DNA of 64,000 nt. Source: Opitutia bacterium (lineage in GTDB: Bacteria; Verrucomicrobiota; Verrucomicrobiia; Opitutales; Opitutaceae). This document shows positions 23,949-33,936 of the stretch, one piece after another. Within the stretch, counting starts at the first letter, position 1. Every line of letters starts with the position of its first letter. Made by a program: the position numbers and the translations under genes. The stretch covers positions 1 through 64,000 of the forward strand of contig JACPPI010000024.1 of NCBI GenBank assembly GCA_016190985.1, in the 5' to 3' direction. Under the pieces are notes generated by a model. It did not search any database. It saw nothing but the letters and a program-made list of their open reading frames with translations, and was not told where the DNA came from.

Positions 23949-25667
23949 TTATCCGGCCGCCAGCCGCCAATCCAGCAGCTCCATCTGCAGGGTTTTCCGG
24001 CCGTTGTAGTGGTTCCAGTTCAACTGCACCGCCATCTCCAGCGGCGCGCCCACCGGGGGCAGCCGGTCGGCCATCTTCCAGGCCACGCCGCTGATGCGGC
24101 GGCCGGCCGCGTCCTCGCCGGCGAAGCGGAAATGCTGCTCCTTGAACACATCGGGACGGTTGCGCAGGCGCACTCCGCGCACACCGAAGACCGGCTCGGG
24201 ATTGCCCATGCCGAAGGGCTGCATCTGCTCCAACTCGCCCATCAGTTGCTCGTTCAGCTGCGTGGCCTCAATCCAGCCGGAAAGATCGAGGCCGGGCTCA
24301 GTGGCGGCGCCGTCGCGGCCGCGACGGATGACCTCGTCGAACATCGCGCGGAACGCTTCGAGCCGGGGCTTCCTCAGGGTGATGCCGACCGCCATCGGGT
24401 GCCCGCCCCAGTTGTCCAGGCACGCCGCGCAGGCGCCGAGGATCTCCACCAGGTTGAAACCGTTGATGCCGCGCCCGGACCCCTTGGCCAGCTCGCCCTC
24501 GTTGCCGAGCACGATGGTCGGCCGGTTGTATTTGCGCGAGATGCGGCCGGCCACGATGCCGACCACGCCCGGGTGCCAGGCCTCGTCGAACAGCACGAGC
24601 CCGCTGGCTGCGATGAAGTTCTCCTCCACGTAGCGCTCGGCCCGCTCGGTGATCTCGCGCTCGATGTCCTGCCGCTCGCGGTTGAGCTCATCCAGCTGGC
24701 GGGCGGTGTTCTCGGCAAAAATCCGGTCCTCGCTGAGAAGCAGGTCGACGGACAGCGCCGCGTCGGCGAGGCGCCCGCTGGCGTTGATGCGCGGCCCGAG
24801 CCGGTAGGAGATGTCGCTCGGCACCAGCCCCTGGTCGCGCTTGAGGCCGGACACCTGCATGAGGGCCTGCAGGCCGGGGCGGCGGGTCTCGGCCAGCACG
24901 CGCAGGCCGTGGCGGGCGAAGACACGGTTTTCGCCCTGCAACGGCACCAGGTCGGCAATCGTGCCCATGGCCACAAGGTCGAGATAGTCCTTCAACACGA
25001 TGGTCAGCGCCACGGGATCGTTTTCGGCGCGGAGTTTTTTCAGCAGCCCGTGGGCCAGCTTGAACACGAGGCCGACGGTGCAGAGGTAGCGCCAGGCTTC
25101 GTCCCCGGCCGCTGGGTGGACATGCGGGTTGATCAGCACCGCACCGGTGGCGGCGGGCTCGGTCGAGCGGTGGTGGTCGACGATGATGACGTCCACGCCG
25201 AGCGAGCGCAGGTAGGCGATCTCCGCGTGCGAATTGGTGCCGCAATCGAGCGCGATGAACAGGTCCGGCTTCCCCGGCTCCAGCGCGCGGTCGATCGATA
25301 TCCGGGTGAGCCCGTAGCCTTCCTCCAGCCGCCGCGGCACCACGTAGGCGGGATTGAGGCCGAGGCGGCGCAACAGGCTGACCAGGATCGTGGTGCTGCT
25401 CACGCCGTCCACGTCGTAGTCGCCGAGCACGACCACGCGCTCCCGGCCGCGCACGGCGCGGAGCAGGCGGTCGACGGCCGTCTCAAGGTTTACCAGCAGG
25501 AATGGATCGCCGAGGGTGGCGAGCGTCGGCTGCAGAAACCGCGTTGCGGCGGCGGACTCGGCCAGGGTGTTGCGCAGCAGCAGCTCGGCCACGACGGGCG
25601 TCGTGCCTGCGGCGCGCGCGAGGGCAGCCACGCTCCCGGCGTCGACCGGCGTGTAGTTCCAGCGCAT
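23949..25667 (-). CDS. recJ: Single-stranded-DNA-specific exonuclease RecJ
   Basis: 572 residues, DHH family 5'-3' ssDNA exonuclease of recombination and mismatch repair. Seen: VVVLGDYDVDGVSST (DxD at about 83-87), DVIIVDHHRS (DHH), the DHHA1 motif SGRGINGFNLVEIL with GGHPMAVGIT, and a C-terminal OB-like region ending WNHYNGRKTLQMELLDW. Length is at the usual RecJ size. It begins 22 bases after secDF on the same strand and ends before the tRNA. Confidence 0.92.
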   Translation of the reverse strand: MRWNYTPVDAGSVAALARAAGTTPVVAELLLRNTLAESAAATRFLQPTLATLGDPFLLVNLETAVDRLLRAVRGRERVVVLGDYDVDGVSSTTILVSLLRRLGLNPAYVVPRRLEEGYGLTRISIDRALEPGKPDLFIALDCGTNSHAEIAYLRSLGVDVIIVDHHRSTEPAATGAVLINPHVHPAAGDEAWRYLCTVGLVFKLAHGLLKKLRAENDPVALTIVLKDYLDLVAMGTIADLVPLQGENRVFARHGLRVLAETRRPGLQALMQVSGLKRDQGLVPSDISYRLGPRINASGRLADAALSVDLLLSEDRIFAENTARQLDELNRERQDIEREITERAERYVEENFIAASGLVLFDEAWHPGVVGIVAGRISRKYNRPTIVLGNEGELAKGSGRGINGFNLVEILGACAACLDNWGGHPMAVGITLRKPRLEAFRAMFDEVIRRGRDGAATEPGLDLSGWIEATQLNEQLMGELEQMQPFGMGNPEPVFGVRGVRLRNRPDVFKEQHFRFAGEDAAGRRISGVAWKMADRLPPVGAPLEMAVQLNWNHYNGRKTLQMELLDWRLAAG

Positions 25668-25688
25668 CGGAGGCGGCGGGCCGTCCGT

Positions 25689-28235
25689 TTATTCCGAGGC
25701 GCGGGAGGAGCCGGCCCACTCGTATTTGGGCGCGATGTCCTGGTGGGCCTCGACGTGCTTCCGGTCGCCCTTGTGCCAGAGGTAGAAGATCTGGGCGGCG
25801 ATGAAGATGGCCGAGAAGGTCGAGGTGACGATGCCGACGAGGAAGGTGAAGGCGATGTCGTGCAGCTGGCCGCCGCCAAACACCCACAGCGCCAGCGCCG
25901 CCAGGAACGTGGTCGTCGCCGTCATGATCGTGCGGGCGAAAACCTTGCGGATGGCGTTGTTGATCACGTCGCGCAGCTTGCCGCCCGGGTCGAGTTTCAG
26001 CTCCTCCCGGATGCGGTCGAAGACGACGACGGTCTCGTTGATGGAGTAGCCGGCGACGCAGAGGATGGCCGCGACCATGGGCGCGGAGAACTGGTGGCCG
26101 AAGAGCACGAAGATGCCGATGTTCATCAGGATGTCGTGCAGCGTGGCCGCCATGGCGCCGACGCCGAAGCCGAACTCGAAGCGGAAGGCGATGTAGACGA
26201 GGATGACGAGCATCGAGACGCCGATGGCCTTGACGGCGTTCCACTTGATCTCCTTGCCGATGGTGGCGCCGATCTGGCTGGTTCCAACCTTGGTCAGGCC
26301 CGCGTTCGGGTAGGCCTTTTGCAACGCGGCGAAGAGCGCCTCGGACTTGCCGTAGGCGGTCTCGAGCTTGAGCTGCTCCTTGCCGGTGCCGAGGTCGCTG
26401 ACAAAAGTGGGGCTGACCTCGCCGACACCGGCGTCGTGGGCCACCTGCCGGATCTTCGCGCCATCGATCTTGGTGGTGAAGGTGGCGGTGACCTGGTCGC
26501 CGCCCGCGAAGTCGATGCCGTAGATCTTGTCGCCCTGGTAGAGGACGTAGCCAAAGCTGATGATGACGAGCGCGACCGAGCCGATGGCGGCGGGCTTGCC
26601 CCATTTCACGAAGTCCACGTTGAGGTCGCCGAGCATGCGGCGCATGGTCATCTTCTGGAGCATGCCGGACTCGACCAGCATCTCCATGAACATGTGGCCG
26701 GTGATCAGCACCGAGAAAAGGGTCGAGATGACGCCGATCAGCAGGGTGAAGCCGAAGCCCTTGATGGGGCCGGTGCCGAGCCAGATCATGATGCCGCAGA
26801 TGAGCAGCTGCACGAGGTGGGCGTCCATGATCGTCGTGAGGGCCTTGGTGAAGCCGCCCTGGTTGGCGCTGACGAGGTTTTTCCCGAGGGCGATCTCCTC
26901 GCGCATGCGCTCGAAGATGAGGATGTTCGCGTCGACCGCCATGCCGATGGTGAGCACGATGCCGGCGAGGCCGGGCAGCGTCATGGTGGCGCCGATGCTG
27001 GCCATGACGCCGAGGATGATGAGGATGTTGACCGCCAGCGAGGCCACGGCGACGAAGCCGCCGGTGGCGTAGAAGGTGATCATGAACGCGGCCACGGCGG
27101 CCGTGCCGATGACGGTGGCGCGCACGCCGCTGTCGATGGCATCCTGGGCGAGCGAGGGCCCGACCTCATACTTTTCCTTGATGAGGAGCGGCAGATCGAG
27201 CGGGTTGTTCAGCACGTTGGAGAGGTCGACCGCCTCGCGCTGGGTGAAGGAGCCGGAGATCTCGGCGCTGCCGCCGCTGATCTGCTCCCGCACAGTCGGA
27301 GCCGAATAGAGCTTGCCGTCGAGCACGATGGCGAGGCGGCCCAGCCGGCCGGTGCTGCGGCCCTCGTCGGCGATGGCCTTGGTGACGTCGGCGAACTGCC
27401 TGCTGCCCTTTTCGGTAAACTTGAGGATGATGCGGAAGCGGCCGAATTCATCCATCGTCGGGAAGGAGTTGGCCACGCCCTCGCCCGTCATTTCGGGCCG
27501 GACCTTGACGTAGAGATCCTCGGTGTAGCTCTGACCGCCGGCGCGGCCTTCCTGGTCGAGCGTCAGGCGCTCGTAACCCGGGGGCGCCTCCTGCGGCGGG
27601 GCGATGGTGGGATGCACCATCTTAAAATCGAGCCGGGCGGGTTTGACCATGCTGGCGGCGATCTCGGGGTTGTCCTTGGTCGACACGCCGGGCAGCTGGA
27701 CCTCGATGCGGTTCTCGCCCAGCGGGCGGATCAGGGGCTCGGTCACGCCGAGGCCGTTGATGCGGTTGCCGATGATCTCGACGGCCTTGGTGAGCTTCTG
27801 CTCGCGGACCTGCTGATTGTCGGCGCTGGCGACGTTGGGGTTGACCTCCAGGGTGAACGCGACGCCGCCCTTCAGGTCGAGGCCGAGCTGCAGCTTGCCC
27901 TTGGAGCGGCGGAGCAGCTCGTCGAGCAGGATGTTGTTGCGCTTCTCGACGTTCTTGAGCGTGGACTCGAGCCGGATCTCGGGGAAGAACTGCGACAGGT
28001 CGAGGTTCTGCTCGCGGCCGACCTGCTTGAGGGCGACGTAGGCGCTGGGGGCGCGGCCGGCCTGGACGCGCGTGGCGACCTCGCCCATCAGCTTGGTGAA
28101 CTCGGCGGGCTTGGCGGTGGCTTCCTTTTTGACATAATCGCCGAAGGACTGGTCCTTCAGCGGCATGAGGGTGAACACGGCCCACAGCACGAGGGCGGCG
28201 GACAAGGTCAGTTTCCAAAGGTGACGACGGAGCAT
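25689..28235 (-). CDS. secDF: Fused protein translocase subunit SecDF
   Basis: 848 residues joining SecD (about 1-480) and SecF (about 500-848) of the proton-driven Sec accessory complex in the cytoplasmic membrane. SecD part: one N-terminal TM (LTLSAALVLWAVFTLMPL), the periplasmic P1 domain with LQLGLDLKGGVAFTLEVNP, and five TMs. SecF part starts at DLNVDFVKWGKPAAIG with its own TM and the conserved region GYSINETVVVFDRIREEL. Start chosen at the ATG (28235) before LRRHLWKL. Followed upstream by yajC, as in most bacteria; here yajC is separated by 65 bases. Confidence 0.93.
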   Translation of the reverse strand: MLRRHLWKLTLSAALVLWAVFTLMPLKDQSFGDYVKKEATAKPAEFTKLMGEVATRVQAGRAPSAYVALKQVGREQNLDLSQFFPEIRLESTLKNVEKRNNILLDELLRRSKGKLQLGLDLKGGVAFTLEVNPNVASADNQQVREQKLTKAVEIIGNRINGLGVTEPLIRPLGENRIEVQLPGVSTKDNPEIAASMVKPARLDFKMVHPTIAPPQEAPPGYERLTLDQEGRAGGQSYTEDLYVKVRPEMTGEGVANSFPTMDEFGRFRIILKFTEKGSRQFADVTKAIADEGRSTGRLGRLAIVLDGKLYSAPTVREQISGGSAEISGSFTQREAVDLSNVLNNPLDLPLLIKEKYEVGPSLAQDAIDSGVRATVIGTAAVAAFMITFYATGGFVAVASLAVNILIILGVMASIGATMTLPGLAGIVLTIGMAVDANILIFERMREEIALGKNLVSANQGGFTKALTTIMDAHLVQLLICGIMIWLGTGPIKGFGFTLLIGVISTLFSVLITGHMFMEMLVESGMLQKMTMRRMLGDLNVDFVKWGKPAAIGSVALVIISFGYVLYQGDKIYGIDFAGGDQVTATFTTKIDGAKIRQVAHDAGVGEVSPTFVSDLGTGKEQLKLETAYGKSEALFAALQKAYPNAGLTKVGTSQIGATIGKEIKWNAVKAIGVSMLVILVYIAFRFEFGFGVGAMAATLHDILMNIGIFVLFGHQFSAPMVAAILCVAGYSINETVVVFDRIREELKLDPGGKLRDVINNAIRKVFARTIMTATTTFLAALALWVFGGGQLHDIAFTFLVGIVTSTFSAIFIAAQIFYLWHKGDRKHVEAHQDIAPKYEWAGSSRASE

Positions 28236-28300
28236 GGATGTTTGGTTGTTAAAGGGTGCGGGCGGCAAGGCGGACCGCCGCGGAACGGAACCGGCGGCGC

Positions 28301-28639
28301 TCAGGTGGCGTCGGCTTTCTTCAGGACGGTCGTGATGAAGCTCTTGCCGACCTCGACCTTGGCGTTGTTCTCGCCGATGCGGACGACGAAGCGGTCGTCC
28401 TTCACGCTGGTGATGGTGCCGTAGATGCCGCCGGCGGTCACGACCTCGTCGCCGGGCTTCAGCTGGGTGAGCATCTTCTCGTGTTCCTTCTGTTTCTTGC
28501 GCTGCGGGGCGATGAGCAGGAAATACATCGCCGCAAACATGAGCACCAGCGGCAGAAACTGCATCAGGGCGGCGACCCCGGACGGGGCGGCGGGCGTGCC
28601 GGGAGCGGCTTGGGCGAGGAGAAAATGTAACTTAGTCAT
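28301..28639 (-). CDS. yajC: Preprotein translocase subunit YajC
   Basis: 112 residues from the ATG at 28639 (the longer reading adds residues without YajC similarity). One TM (MQFLPLVLMFAAMYFLLIAP), then PQRKKQKEHEKMLTQLKPGDEVVTAGGIYG and GTITSVKDDRFVVRI, the YajC signature. Small accessory membrane protein of SecDF, encoded just upstream of it. No good SD was seen before the chosen ATG. Confidence 0.9.
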   Translation of the reverse strand: MTKLHFLLAQAAPGTPAAPSGVAALMQFLPLVLMFAAMYFLLIAPQRKKQKEHEKMLTQLKPGDEVVTAGGIYGTITSVKDDRFVVRIGENNAKVEVGKSFITTVLKKADAT

Positions 28640-28734
28640 TGCGTCTGCGGGTGTTTTGAAAAATTTGAAAAGGGCGAATAAGCCCAGCCGCATTCCAAAA
28701 AGCAAGCCTAACCCCCGCTCATTTCACTCCCGCA

Positions 28735-30672
28735 TTGAAGACCAAATCCGCAACCAACTGGTCGGCCGCCCAGTCCGAAGACCATTACGGTTTTAAGCGC
28801 TGGGGCGCCAATCACTTCTCGGTGGATTCCGGCGGCTTCGTGCAGGTGCAGCCGCTCGCCGACGGGCGCACCATCCGCCTGATGGACGTGGTGGACGAGG
28901 CCAAGAGCATGGGCCTCAAGGCCCCGCTGGTCATCCGCCTCCAGGACACGCTCCGCCACCGGGTCACGCAGTTGAACCAAGTCTTCCAGAAGGCCATCAA
29001 GGAGGAGGGCTACAAGGGCGAATACCGCGGCGTCTTCCCCATCAAGGTCAACCAGCTGCGCGAGGTCGTCGACGAGGTCGTGTCGGCCGGCAAGGACTTC
29101 AACTTTGGCCTCGAGGCCGGCTCCAAGCCCGAGCTGATGATCGCCCTGGCCATGCACGAGGGCGCCCAGCGCCTCATCATCTGCAACGGCTACAAGGACC
29201 ACGACTACATGCGGCTCGCCCTCCTCGGCCGCAAGCTGGGCAAGCGGATCATCATCGTCATCGAGCAGCTCTCCGAGGTCGACAGCATCATCGAGATCTC
29301 CAAGGAGACCGGCGTGAAGCCCCTGATCGGCTTCCGCGTGAAACTCCAGACCCGCGGCGAGGGCAAGTGGGCCATGTCCACCGGCGACAACGCCAAGTTC
29401 GGCCTCAACACCGCCGAGATCCTCTTCGCCGTCGAGAAGCTCAAGGCCGCCAAGATGAGGGCCTGCCTCAGGCTCGTGCATTTCCACATCGGCTCGCAGG
29501 TGCCCAACATCATCACGATCAAGGCGGCCGTCACGGAGGCCGCGCGCTTCTACTGCCAGCTCGCGAAGATGGGTTTCCCCATGGGCTACCTCGATGTCGG
29601 CGGCGGCCTCGGCGTCGACTACGACGGCTCGCGCACCAACTTCGAGTCGTCGATGAACTACACCCTCGGAGAATACGCCCGCGACGTCGTCTTCAACATC
29701 CGCGAGATCTGCGAGGCCTCCGGCGTCAAGGCGCCCGACATCGTGACCGAGTCCGGCCGGGCCGTCGCCGCCCCCCACTCCATGCTGGTCGTCGAGGTCT
29801 TCGAGCGCATCAACAAGCACGAGTCCCTCGGCAAGCAGCACCAGCCCAAGGCGCGCCACAAGATCGTCGACGACCTCGCCGTGCTCCTCAAGAACAAGGC
29901 CAAGCTCGGCCGCCTTGAGCGCTTCCACGACGCGCTCCAGAAGAAGGAGGAGGCCTTCTCGCTCTTCAACCTCGGCTACCTCGACCTTGAGAACCGCGCC
30001 GCCGCCGAGCAGATCTTCTGGCAGATCTGCGAGAAGATCGACCTCGAGGGCACCAAGTCCGGCTACCAGCCCGAGGAGCTGCACGACCTGAAAAAACTCC
30101 TCGCCGACCAATACGTCTGCAACTTCTCCGTCTTCCAGTCGCTCCTCGACAGCTGGGCGCTCAAGCAGCTCTTCCCCATCACCCCGCTGCACCGCCTCAA
30201 GGAAAAGCCCACCGTCAACGCCGTGCTCGTCGACATCACCTGCGACTCCGACGGCAAGGTGGACCGCTTCATCGACCTCCAGGACGTGAAGGACTACCTC
30301 ACGCTCCACCCGCTCAACCCCGGCGAGCCCTACTACCTCGGCATCTACCTCACCGGCGCCTACCAGGACATCATGGGCGACCTGCACAACCTCTTCGGCC
30401 GCGTCAACGAGGTCCACGTCTTCCTCGAGGACGACGAGCCCAACGGCTTCTACATCGAGGAGGCGCTCGCCGGCTCCCGCATCGCCGACGTCATCGAGGG
30501 CGTGCAATACCAGTGGGAGGAGCTGTGCCGCCGCATCAAGCAGCAGATCGACCACGCCACCAAGAAGGACCTCATCAAGCCCCGCGAAGGCGTGCGGCTC
30601 GTCGAGTTCTACGAATCGCAGATGCTCGCCAAGACCTACCTCAACATCGAGCAGAACGGCGGCAAGCCGTAG
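28735..30672 (+). CDS. speA: Biosynthetic arginine decarboxylase
   Basis: 645 residues, PLP-dependent fold III decarboxylase making agmatine for polyamines. Seen: GVFPIKVNQ with the PLP lysine at about 104, FGLEAGSKPELM, HFHIGSQ, LDVGGGLGVDYDGS and the C-terminal SDGKVDRFID followed by a barrel. Starts at the TTG at 28735; no ATG or GTG is available in frame before the conserved region, and the TTG is preceded by TCACTCCCGCA without an SD. Divergent from yajC. The product is long for the family (about 630-660). Confidence 0.92.
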   Translation: MKTKSATNWSAAQSEDHYGFKRWGANHFSVDSGGFVQVQPLADGRTIRLMDVVDEAKSMGLKAPLVIRLQDTLRHRVTQLNQVFQKAIKEEGYKGEYRGVFPIKVNQLREVVDEVVSAGKDFNFGLEAGSKPELMIALAMHEGAQRLIICNGYKDHDYMRLALLGRKLGKRIIIVIEQLSEVDSIIEISKETGVKPLIGFRVKLQTRGEGKWAMSTGDNAKFGLNTAEILFAVEKLKAAKMRACLRLVHFHIGSQVPNIITIKAAVTEAARFYCQLAKMGFPMGYLDVGGGLGVDYDGSRTNFESSMNYTLGEYARDVVFNIREICEASGVKAPDIVTESGRAVAAPHSMLVVEVFERINKHESLGKQHQPKARHKIVDDLAVLLKNKAKLGRLERFHDALQKKEEAFSLFNLGYLDLENRAAAEQIFWQICEKIDLEGTKSGYQPEELHDLKKLLADQYVCNFSVFQSLLDSWALKQLFPITPLHRLKEKPTVNAVLVDITCDSDGKVDRFIDLQDVKDYLTLHPLNPGEPYYLGIYLTGAYQDIMGDLHNLFGRVNEVHVFLEDDEPNGFYIEEALAGSRIADVIEGVQYQWEELCRRIKQQIDHATKKDLIKPREGVRLVEFYESQMLAKTYLNIEQNGGKP

Positions 30673-30716
30673 CGACACCAATTGACAACCGGCACTCGCG
30701 GAAGCCTCTTCGGAAC

Positions 30717-30963
30717 ATGAAATCGCTCCGGGAGATCGAGGAAGCCATCGCCAAGCTGCCAAAGGAGTCGCAGCAAAAGCCGCTCCATGACATGCCGGCT
30801 CTTTGCCCCGCCGTTTTTCCGGCCGACGGCTGGGACGCCATCCTCGCCGATGCCCCGCCCCGCCTCCCTTCACGACCAGTGGCCTGGCGAGTATCGTCAG
30901 CAGCCCGAAAAATTTCTCGCCGTCAGCGAAGACACGCTGAACAAGCCACAAGGCGATGCCTAA
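30717..30963 (+). pseudogene. Decayed small antitoxin-like gene
   Basis: An ATG at 30717 with GGA upstream opens MKSLREIEEAIAKLPKESQQ, the start seen in many short antitoxin-type proteins. The frame then drifts (HDMPALCPAVFPADGWDAIL) and the likely tail (MPRPASLHDQWPGEYRQQP and on to a stop at 30963) lies in another frame, so at least one indel separates the two parts. No toxin partner is adjacent. The 270 bases after it, to 31233, show no gene or repeat. Confidence 0.35.
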
Positions 30964-31233
30964 CGGTGGCTGGTATGCCCCGGCGGAAGCGAAACTGTTC
31001 CGCCCGCGCTGTCATGCCCCGGCAGGTTATTTGGCTTGCCCCTGCGGAAGGCCGGAGCACCCTTTCCCTCGATGAATCGGGGCGAATCGATGGACAGCCT
31101 GATTGTCCTCCCACCCGTGAAACCGAGCGTCATAGGGTTGGCAACCAGCGGCCCATTCCAGCCTTTAATGGGCGGTGACTTGGGACTGACAGGCGGCCAA
31201 GTCCAGCGGGACCGGATCAGCACTCGCCCTTTT

Positions 31234-32805
31234 TTGTTACGGGCAAAATTGCTACTCGCCCTGTTTTGCCTTGGAACCGCCGCCAGTCCGGCGTGGGCAC
31301 TCTTCTCGGTGTGCCCCAAGTGCAATTGGAGGGGAGATGCCCCGCAAGGGGCGGCTTGCCCCAATTGTGGATACGGAGGGAACTCCTCCAACTCAGGCGG
31401 TTCCACCCCCTACAACGGGCCGAACCTCTGGGACGCTCTTCGCCAGCGCAAGGAGCGGAAGGAGCAGAGGCGCCAGCAAGAAGCGTGGAGTGCAAACCAG
31501 CAGGGAGTCGAATATGCCGCCAAACAGGATTGGGCCAGTGCGATCAAGAGTTACCAACTCTCGCTGGAGAAGGATCCGGGTGACCCGATTGTGCTGAAAA
31601 ACCTGGCCTCTGCGCAAGCCCGCCTCGCTAACGACCGGGGGCTGGCGGCCTATAACAGGGGCGACTGGGCCGGCGCCGTCGCGTTTTTCCAGGAGGCCCT
31701 GAACCGGAACCCCTACCCAAAAAACAACAGCATATTGCAGGACAGCCTTGCGAATGCCCAGGAGAAGGCGCGGGCCGACCAATTCAGCAAACAGGACAAA
31801 GCGGCCGCCGTCCAGATGCAGCAGTCCATCCAGAACTTTGCGCAGAGCCTGAATGCGCCACGGGCCGCTTCGGGCAAACAGGCTTCCGGTGGCGGCGGAT
31901 TGGATTTCATCTCAGCTGCTCCCACCCCCAGTGCCGCCAGTCCCGCGGCCACTTTGGAATTCGGCGACCCCATGGTGGTGGATGCCCGCCACGCGACCCC
32001 GGATTTGCCTAAGGACCTGAAGGACGCCGTGGCCGACACACCGAAGGACAAGGCGACGGGCGCACCGATGAGCGCGGATGCGCTCGGCAAACTCGAGGGG
32101 GATTTGCGAAAGCGACTGGCTGAAGCAGCCGACCCGCAGACGCAGGCCTGGCTGGAGGCCCAGCTGGCTTGGACCCTCCAGCAGAAGGGGGACTCCAAGG
32201 GCGCGGTCGAGGCCATCGAGAAGGCGAGCGCGCTCGACCCCGACTCCCCGATGCTCACGCTACTCCGCACCTCGGCCTTCGCCGAGACCAAGGAGCAGTT
32301 CGCCGACGCGGTGTGGGCCGCGCAGGAATATCTCAAAAGCCATCCGGGCAACCGGGTCGCCGCCAGCATTCTGGCGGAGGCGAACGAAAAGTTGCGGCAG
32401 GCGATGGACGCCGCCGCGCCGTCGGCCTCGCCTGCGACGGCCAACCGGCTTCCGCTGGTCCCGTTTGCCCAACAAGGCAAGATGTCGTCGGGAGTCTTGG
32501 CCGGAACACCCGAGACAGACAAAGCCCGGGCGGAAAAGGAATTTGGGTTTCAGGATTTCGGGAAGCAAAGCTTCACCCCGCACTGGCAGGAGCCCCCCGC
32601 CTTGGACAAGCGAATCAACCTGGAGAAGTATCCCGAGTTGAAACAAAGCCAGACGAAAAGAGCGGAGCTGGTCGCCCAATTTAAAGGAGCGGATCCTATC
32701 AAAGCCGAGGAAATCAAGAAGCAGGTGGCCAGCATGGACAAGGAGACCGAGAAAAAGGCCGAGGAAATCATCAAGAAGGATTTCCCCACTGCACCGGGAC
32801 TTTAG
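31234..32805 (+). CDS. Exported zinc-ribbon and TPR protein
   Basis: 523 residues from the TTG at 31234, chosen because it starts a signal peptide (RAKLLLALFCLGTAASPAWA) cleaved before LFSV; a longer reading from 31036 has no recognisable features before it. Directly after the cleavage site is a zinc ribbon, CPKC at 27-30 and CPNC at 42-45. The middle (about 80-160) has two TPR-like helical pairs (GVEYAAKQDWASAIKSYQLS, GLAAYNRGDWAGAVAFFQEA). Then a Pro/Ala-rich linker, more TPR-like helices (about 270-350), and a lysine/glutamate-rich helical C-terminus. A zinc ribbon on an exported protein is unusual. It is the first of four adjacent + strand genes with signal peptides. Confidence 0.6.
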   Translation: MLRAKLLLALFCLGTAASPAWALFSVCPKCNWRGDAPQGAACPNCGYGGNSSNSGGSTPYNGPNLWDALRQRKERKEQRRQQEAWSANQQGVEYAAKQDWASAIKSYQLSLEKDPGDPIVLKNLASAQARLANDRGLAAYNRGDWAGAVAFFQEALNRNPYPKNNSILQDSLANAQEKARADQFSKQDKAAAVQMQQSIQNFAQSLNAPRAASGKQASGGGGLDFISAAPTPSAASPAATLEFGDPMVVDARHATPDLPKDLKDAVADTPKDKATGAPMSADALGKLEGDLRKRLAEAADPQTQAWLEAQLAWTLQQKGDSKGAVEAIEKASALDPDSPMLTLLRTSAFAETKEQFADAVWAAQEYLKSHPGNRVAASILAEANEKLRQAMDAAAPSASPATANRLPLVPFAQQGKMSSGVLAGTPETDKARAEKEFGFQDFGKQSFTPHWQEPPALDKRINLEKYPELKQSQTKRAELVAQFKGADPIKAEEIKKQVASMDKETEKKAEEIIKKDFPTAPGL

Positions 32806-32847
32806 GCCAAACCCCGGCGACTGCTATCTTCCAACTGCCCCACTAGC

Positions 32848-33930
32848 ATGAGTATTTCCCTGCCCCGCGTTTTCTCTTCCCTTCTGGTTTGTTTTTCCCT
32901 TCTGCTCGTTCCCGCGCGAGCGGAAGCTCTTTCGACGGACAAAGCGCCGGACATCGCGGCAATTCCCACCGGCCTGCCGGCAGATCAGACCAACGCCCTG
33001 CTGAAACAATTGGCCGATCTTGCAGCACTGCGCAGCGCGTTCGGCGGCGCCCAGGCAAACTACAACAGCACCCCGCGAACCGGCATTGTGGTTGGCAGCG
33101 CCCAGGAAGCGAATCTCAATAGCAAGATCGCTGCGGTGAATCAGGCCCGGGCAGCCTATATCTCGGCCGTAAGGAAATTTAACCGCGATGTGGCGAAGGC
33201 CGTGGCTGCGGAAAGACGCCGCTATATCAGGATGATGAGCGACTACACCCATCGTCTGGATTGGGGCAAAGAAAAGAAAGATCGCGTGGATGTCGCTTTG
33301 AACAAACTTGCGCCCGAGGGTGATGAAAATGCCACGCCCACCATGGTTCGGGATGTATGGACCCGTATGTTTGCCCGCGAATCAGACAAGGATTTGGCCG
33401 CCGCGGCCGCGGCCGGCGATGGTCCGGGGTTCCCGGGCATGGGCACGCAAAGCCGCCAGGATTGTGCCGTGTTCGCCCTGGCGAATGCCTCCGGCGTGCC
33501 TTACGGGCTGGTCGCCGCGAGCGCGACGGACTTGATCAAACATGCGGAATGGCGGCCGGCCGCCGATCAGGCCGCACCCGAGCAGTCATTTTCCCGCAGG
33601 GGTCTTAACGGTGGCGAGGTCATCATCATGGCTGAGACCCTTGGCCAGGCCACCGTCGTCCCCAGCACCGATTTCCCGAAAACCCTCCAGGCCGGGCACC
33701 GCATTCTCATCAGTGTGGTTCCTTCTGATGGTGACATGGACAGCGCCCATGAAGTTGTCCTCGCCAAGACCTTCAAGCATGGCGGGGAAACGTGGTTTGC
33801 CGTCATGGATTCCAACCAAGCCCCCGATCAACGGCTCTACCTGAATGCCAGGGAGCTCAACACGATCCTCTGGGAAAATGGGGTCGTGTTTCAACCCGAG
33901 CCGAACCGGACCGCACCCCTGCTCCGCTAA
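32848..33930 (+). CDS. Secreted C39/papain-like cysteine peptidase
   Basis: 360 residues with a signal peptide (to about residue 25, ARA|EALS). Residues 85-180 form a lysine/arginine-rich helical region. The C-terminal 160 residues have the papain-fold catalytic pattern: oxyanion Gln and nucleophile Cys in TQSRQDCAVFALANA (Q204, C206), then His in SAHEVVLAKT (H301) and Asp/Asn in WFAVMDSNQ (D321). Its size and motif order fit peptidase C39-like domains, but the family cannot be named from sequence alone. Six bases from the next gene, so co-transcribed with the TPR proteins. Catalysis is inferred, not shown. Confidence 0.6.
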   Translation: MSISLPRVFSSLLVCFSLLLVPARAEALSTDKAPDIAAIPTGLPADQTNALLKQLADLAALRSAFGGAQANYNSTPRTGIVVGSAQEANLNSKIAAVNQARAAYISAVRKFNRDVAKAVAAERRRYIRMMSDYTHRLDWGKEKKDRVDVALNKLAPEGDENATPTMVRDVWTRMFARESDKDLAAAAAAGDGPGFPGMGTQSRQDCAVFALANASGVPYGLVAASATDLIKHAEWRPAADQAAPEQSFSRRGLNGGEVIIMAETLGQATVVPSTDFPKTLQAGHRILISVVPSDGDMDSAHEVVLAKTFKHGGETWFAVMDSNQAPDQRLYLNARELNTILWENGVVFQPEPNRTAPLLR

Positions 33931-33936
33931 TCAATT

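Noticed and set aside
23919-28424. 1501-codon open frame antisense to secDF and recJ
   Set aside because: Long antisense frames are expected in GC-rich genes with strong codon bias; the translation is low-complexity (Gln, Asp, Gly, His, Val rich) with no domain, and both underlying genes are certain.
30680-30716. TTGACA promoter for the decayed gene
   Set aside because: TTGACA at 30683 has no -10 box at 16-18 bases, and the gene behind it is broken.
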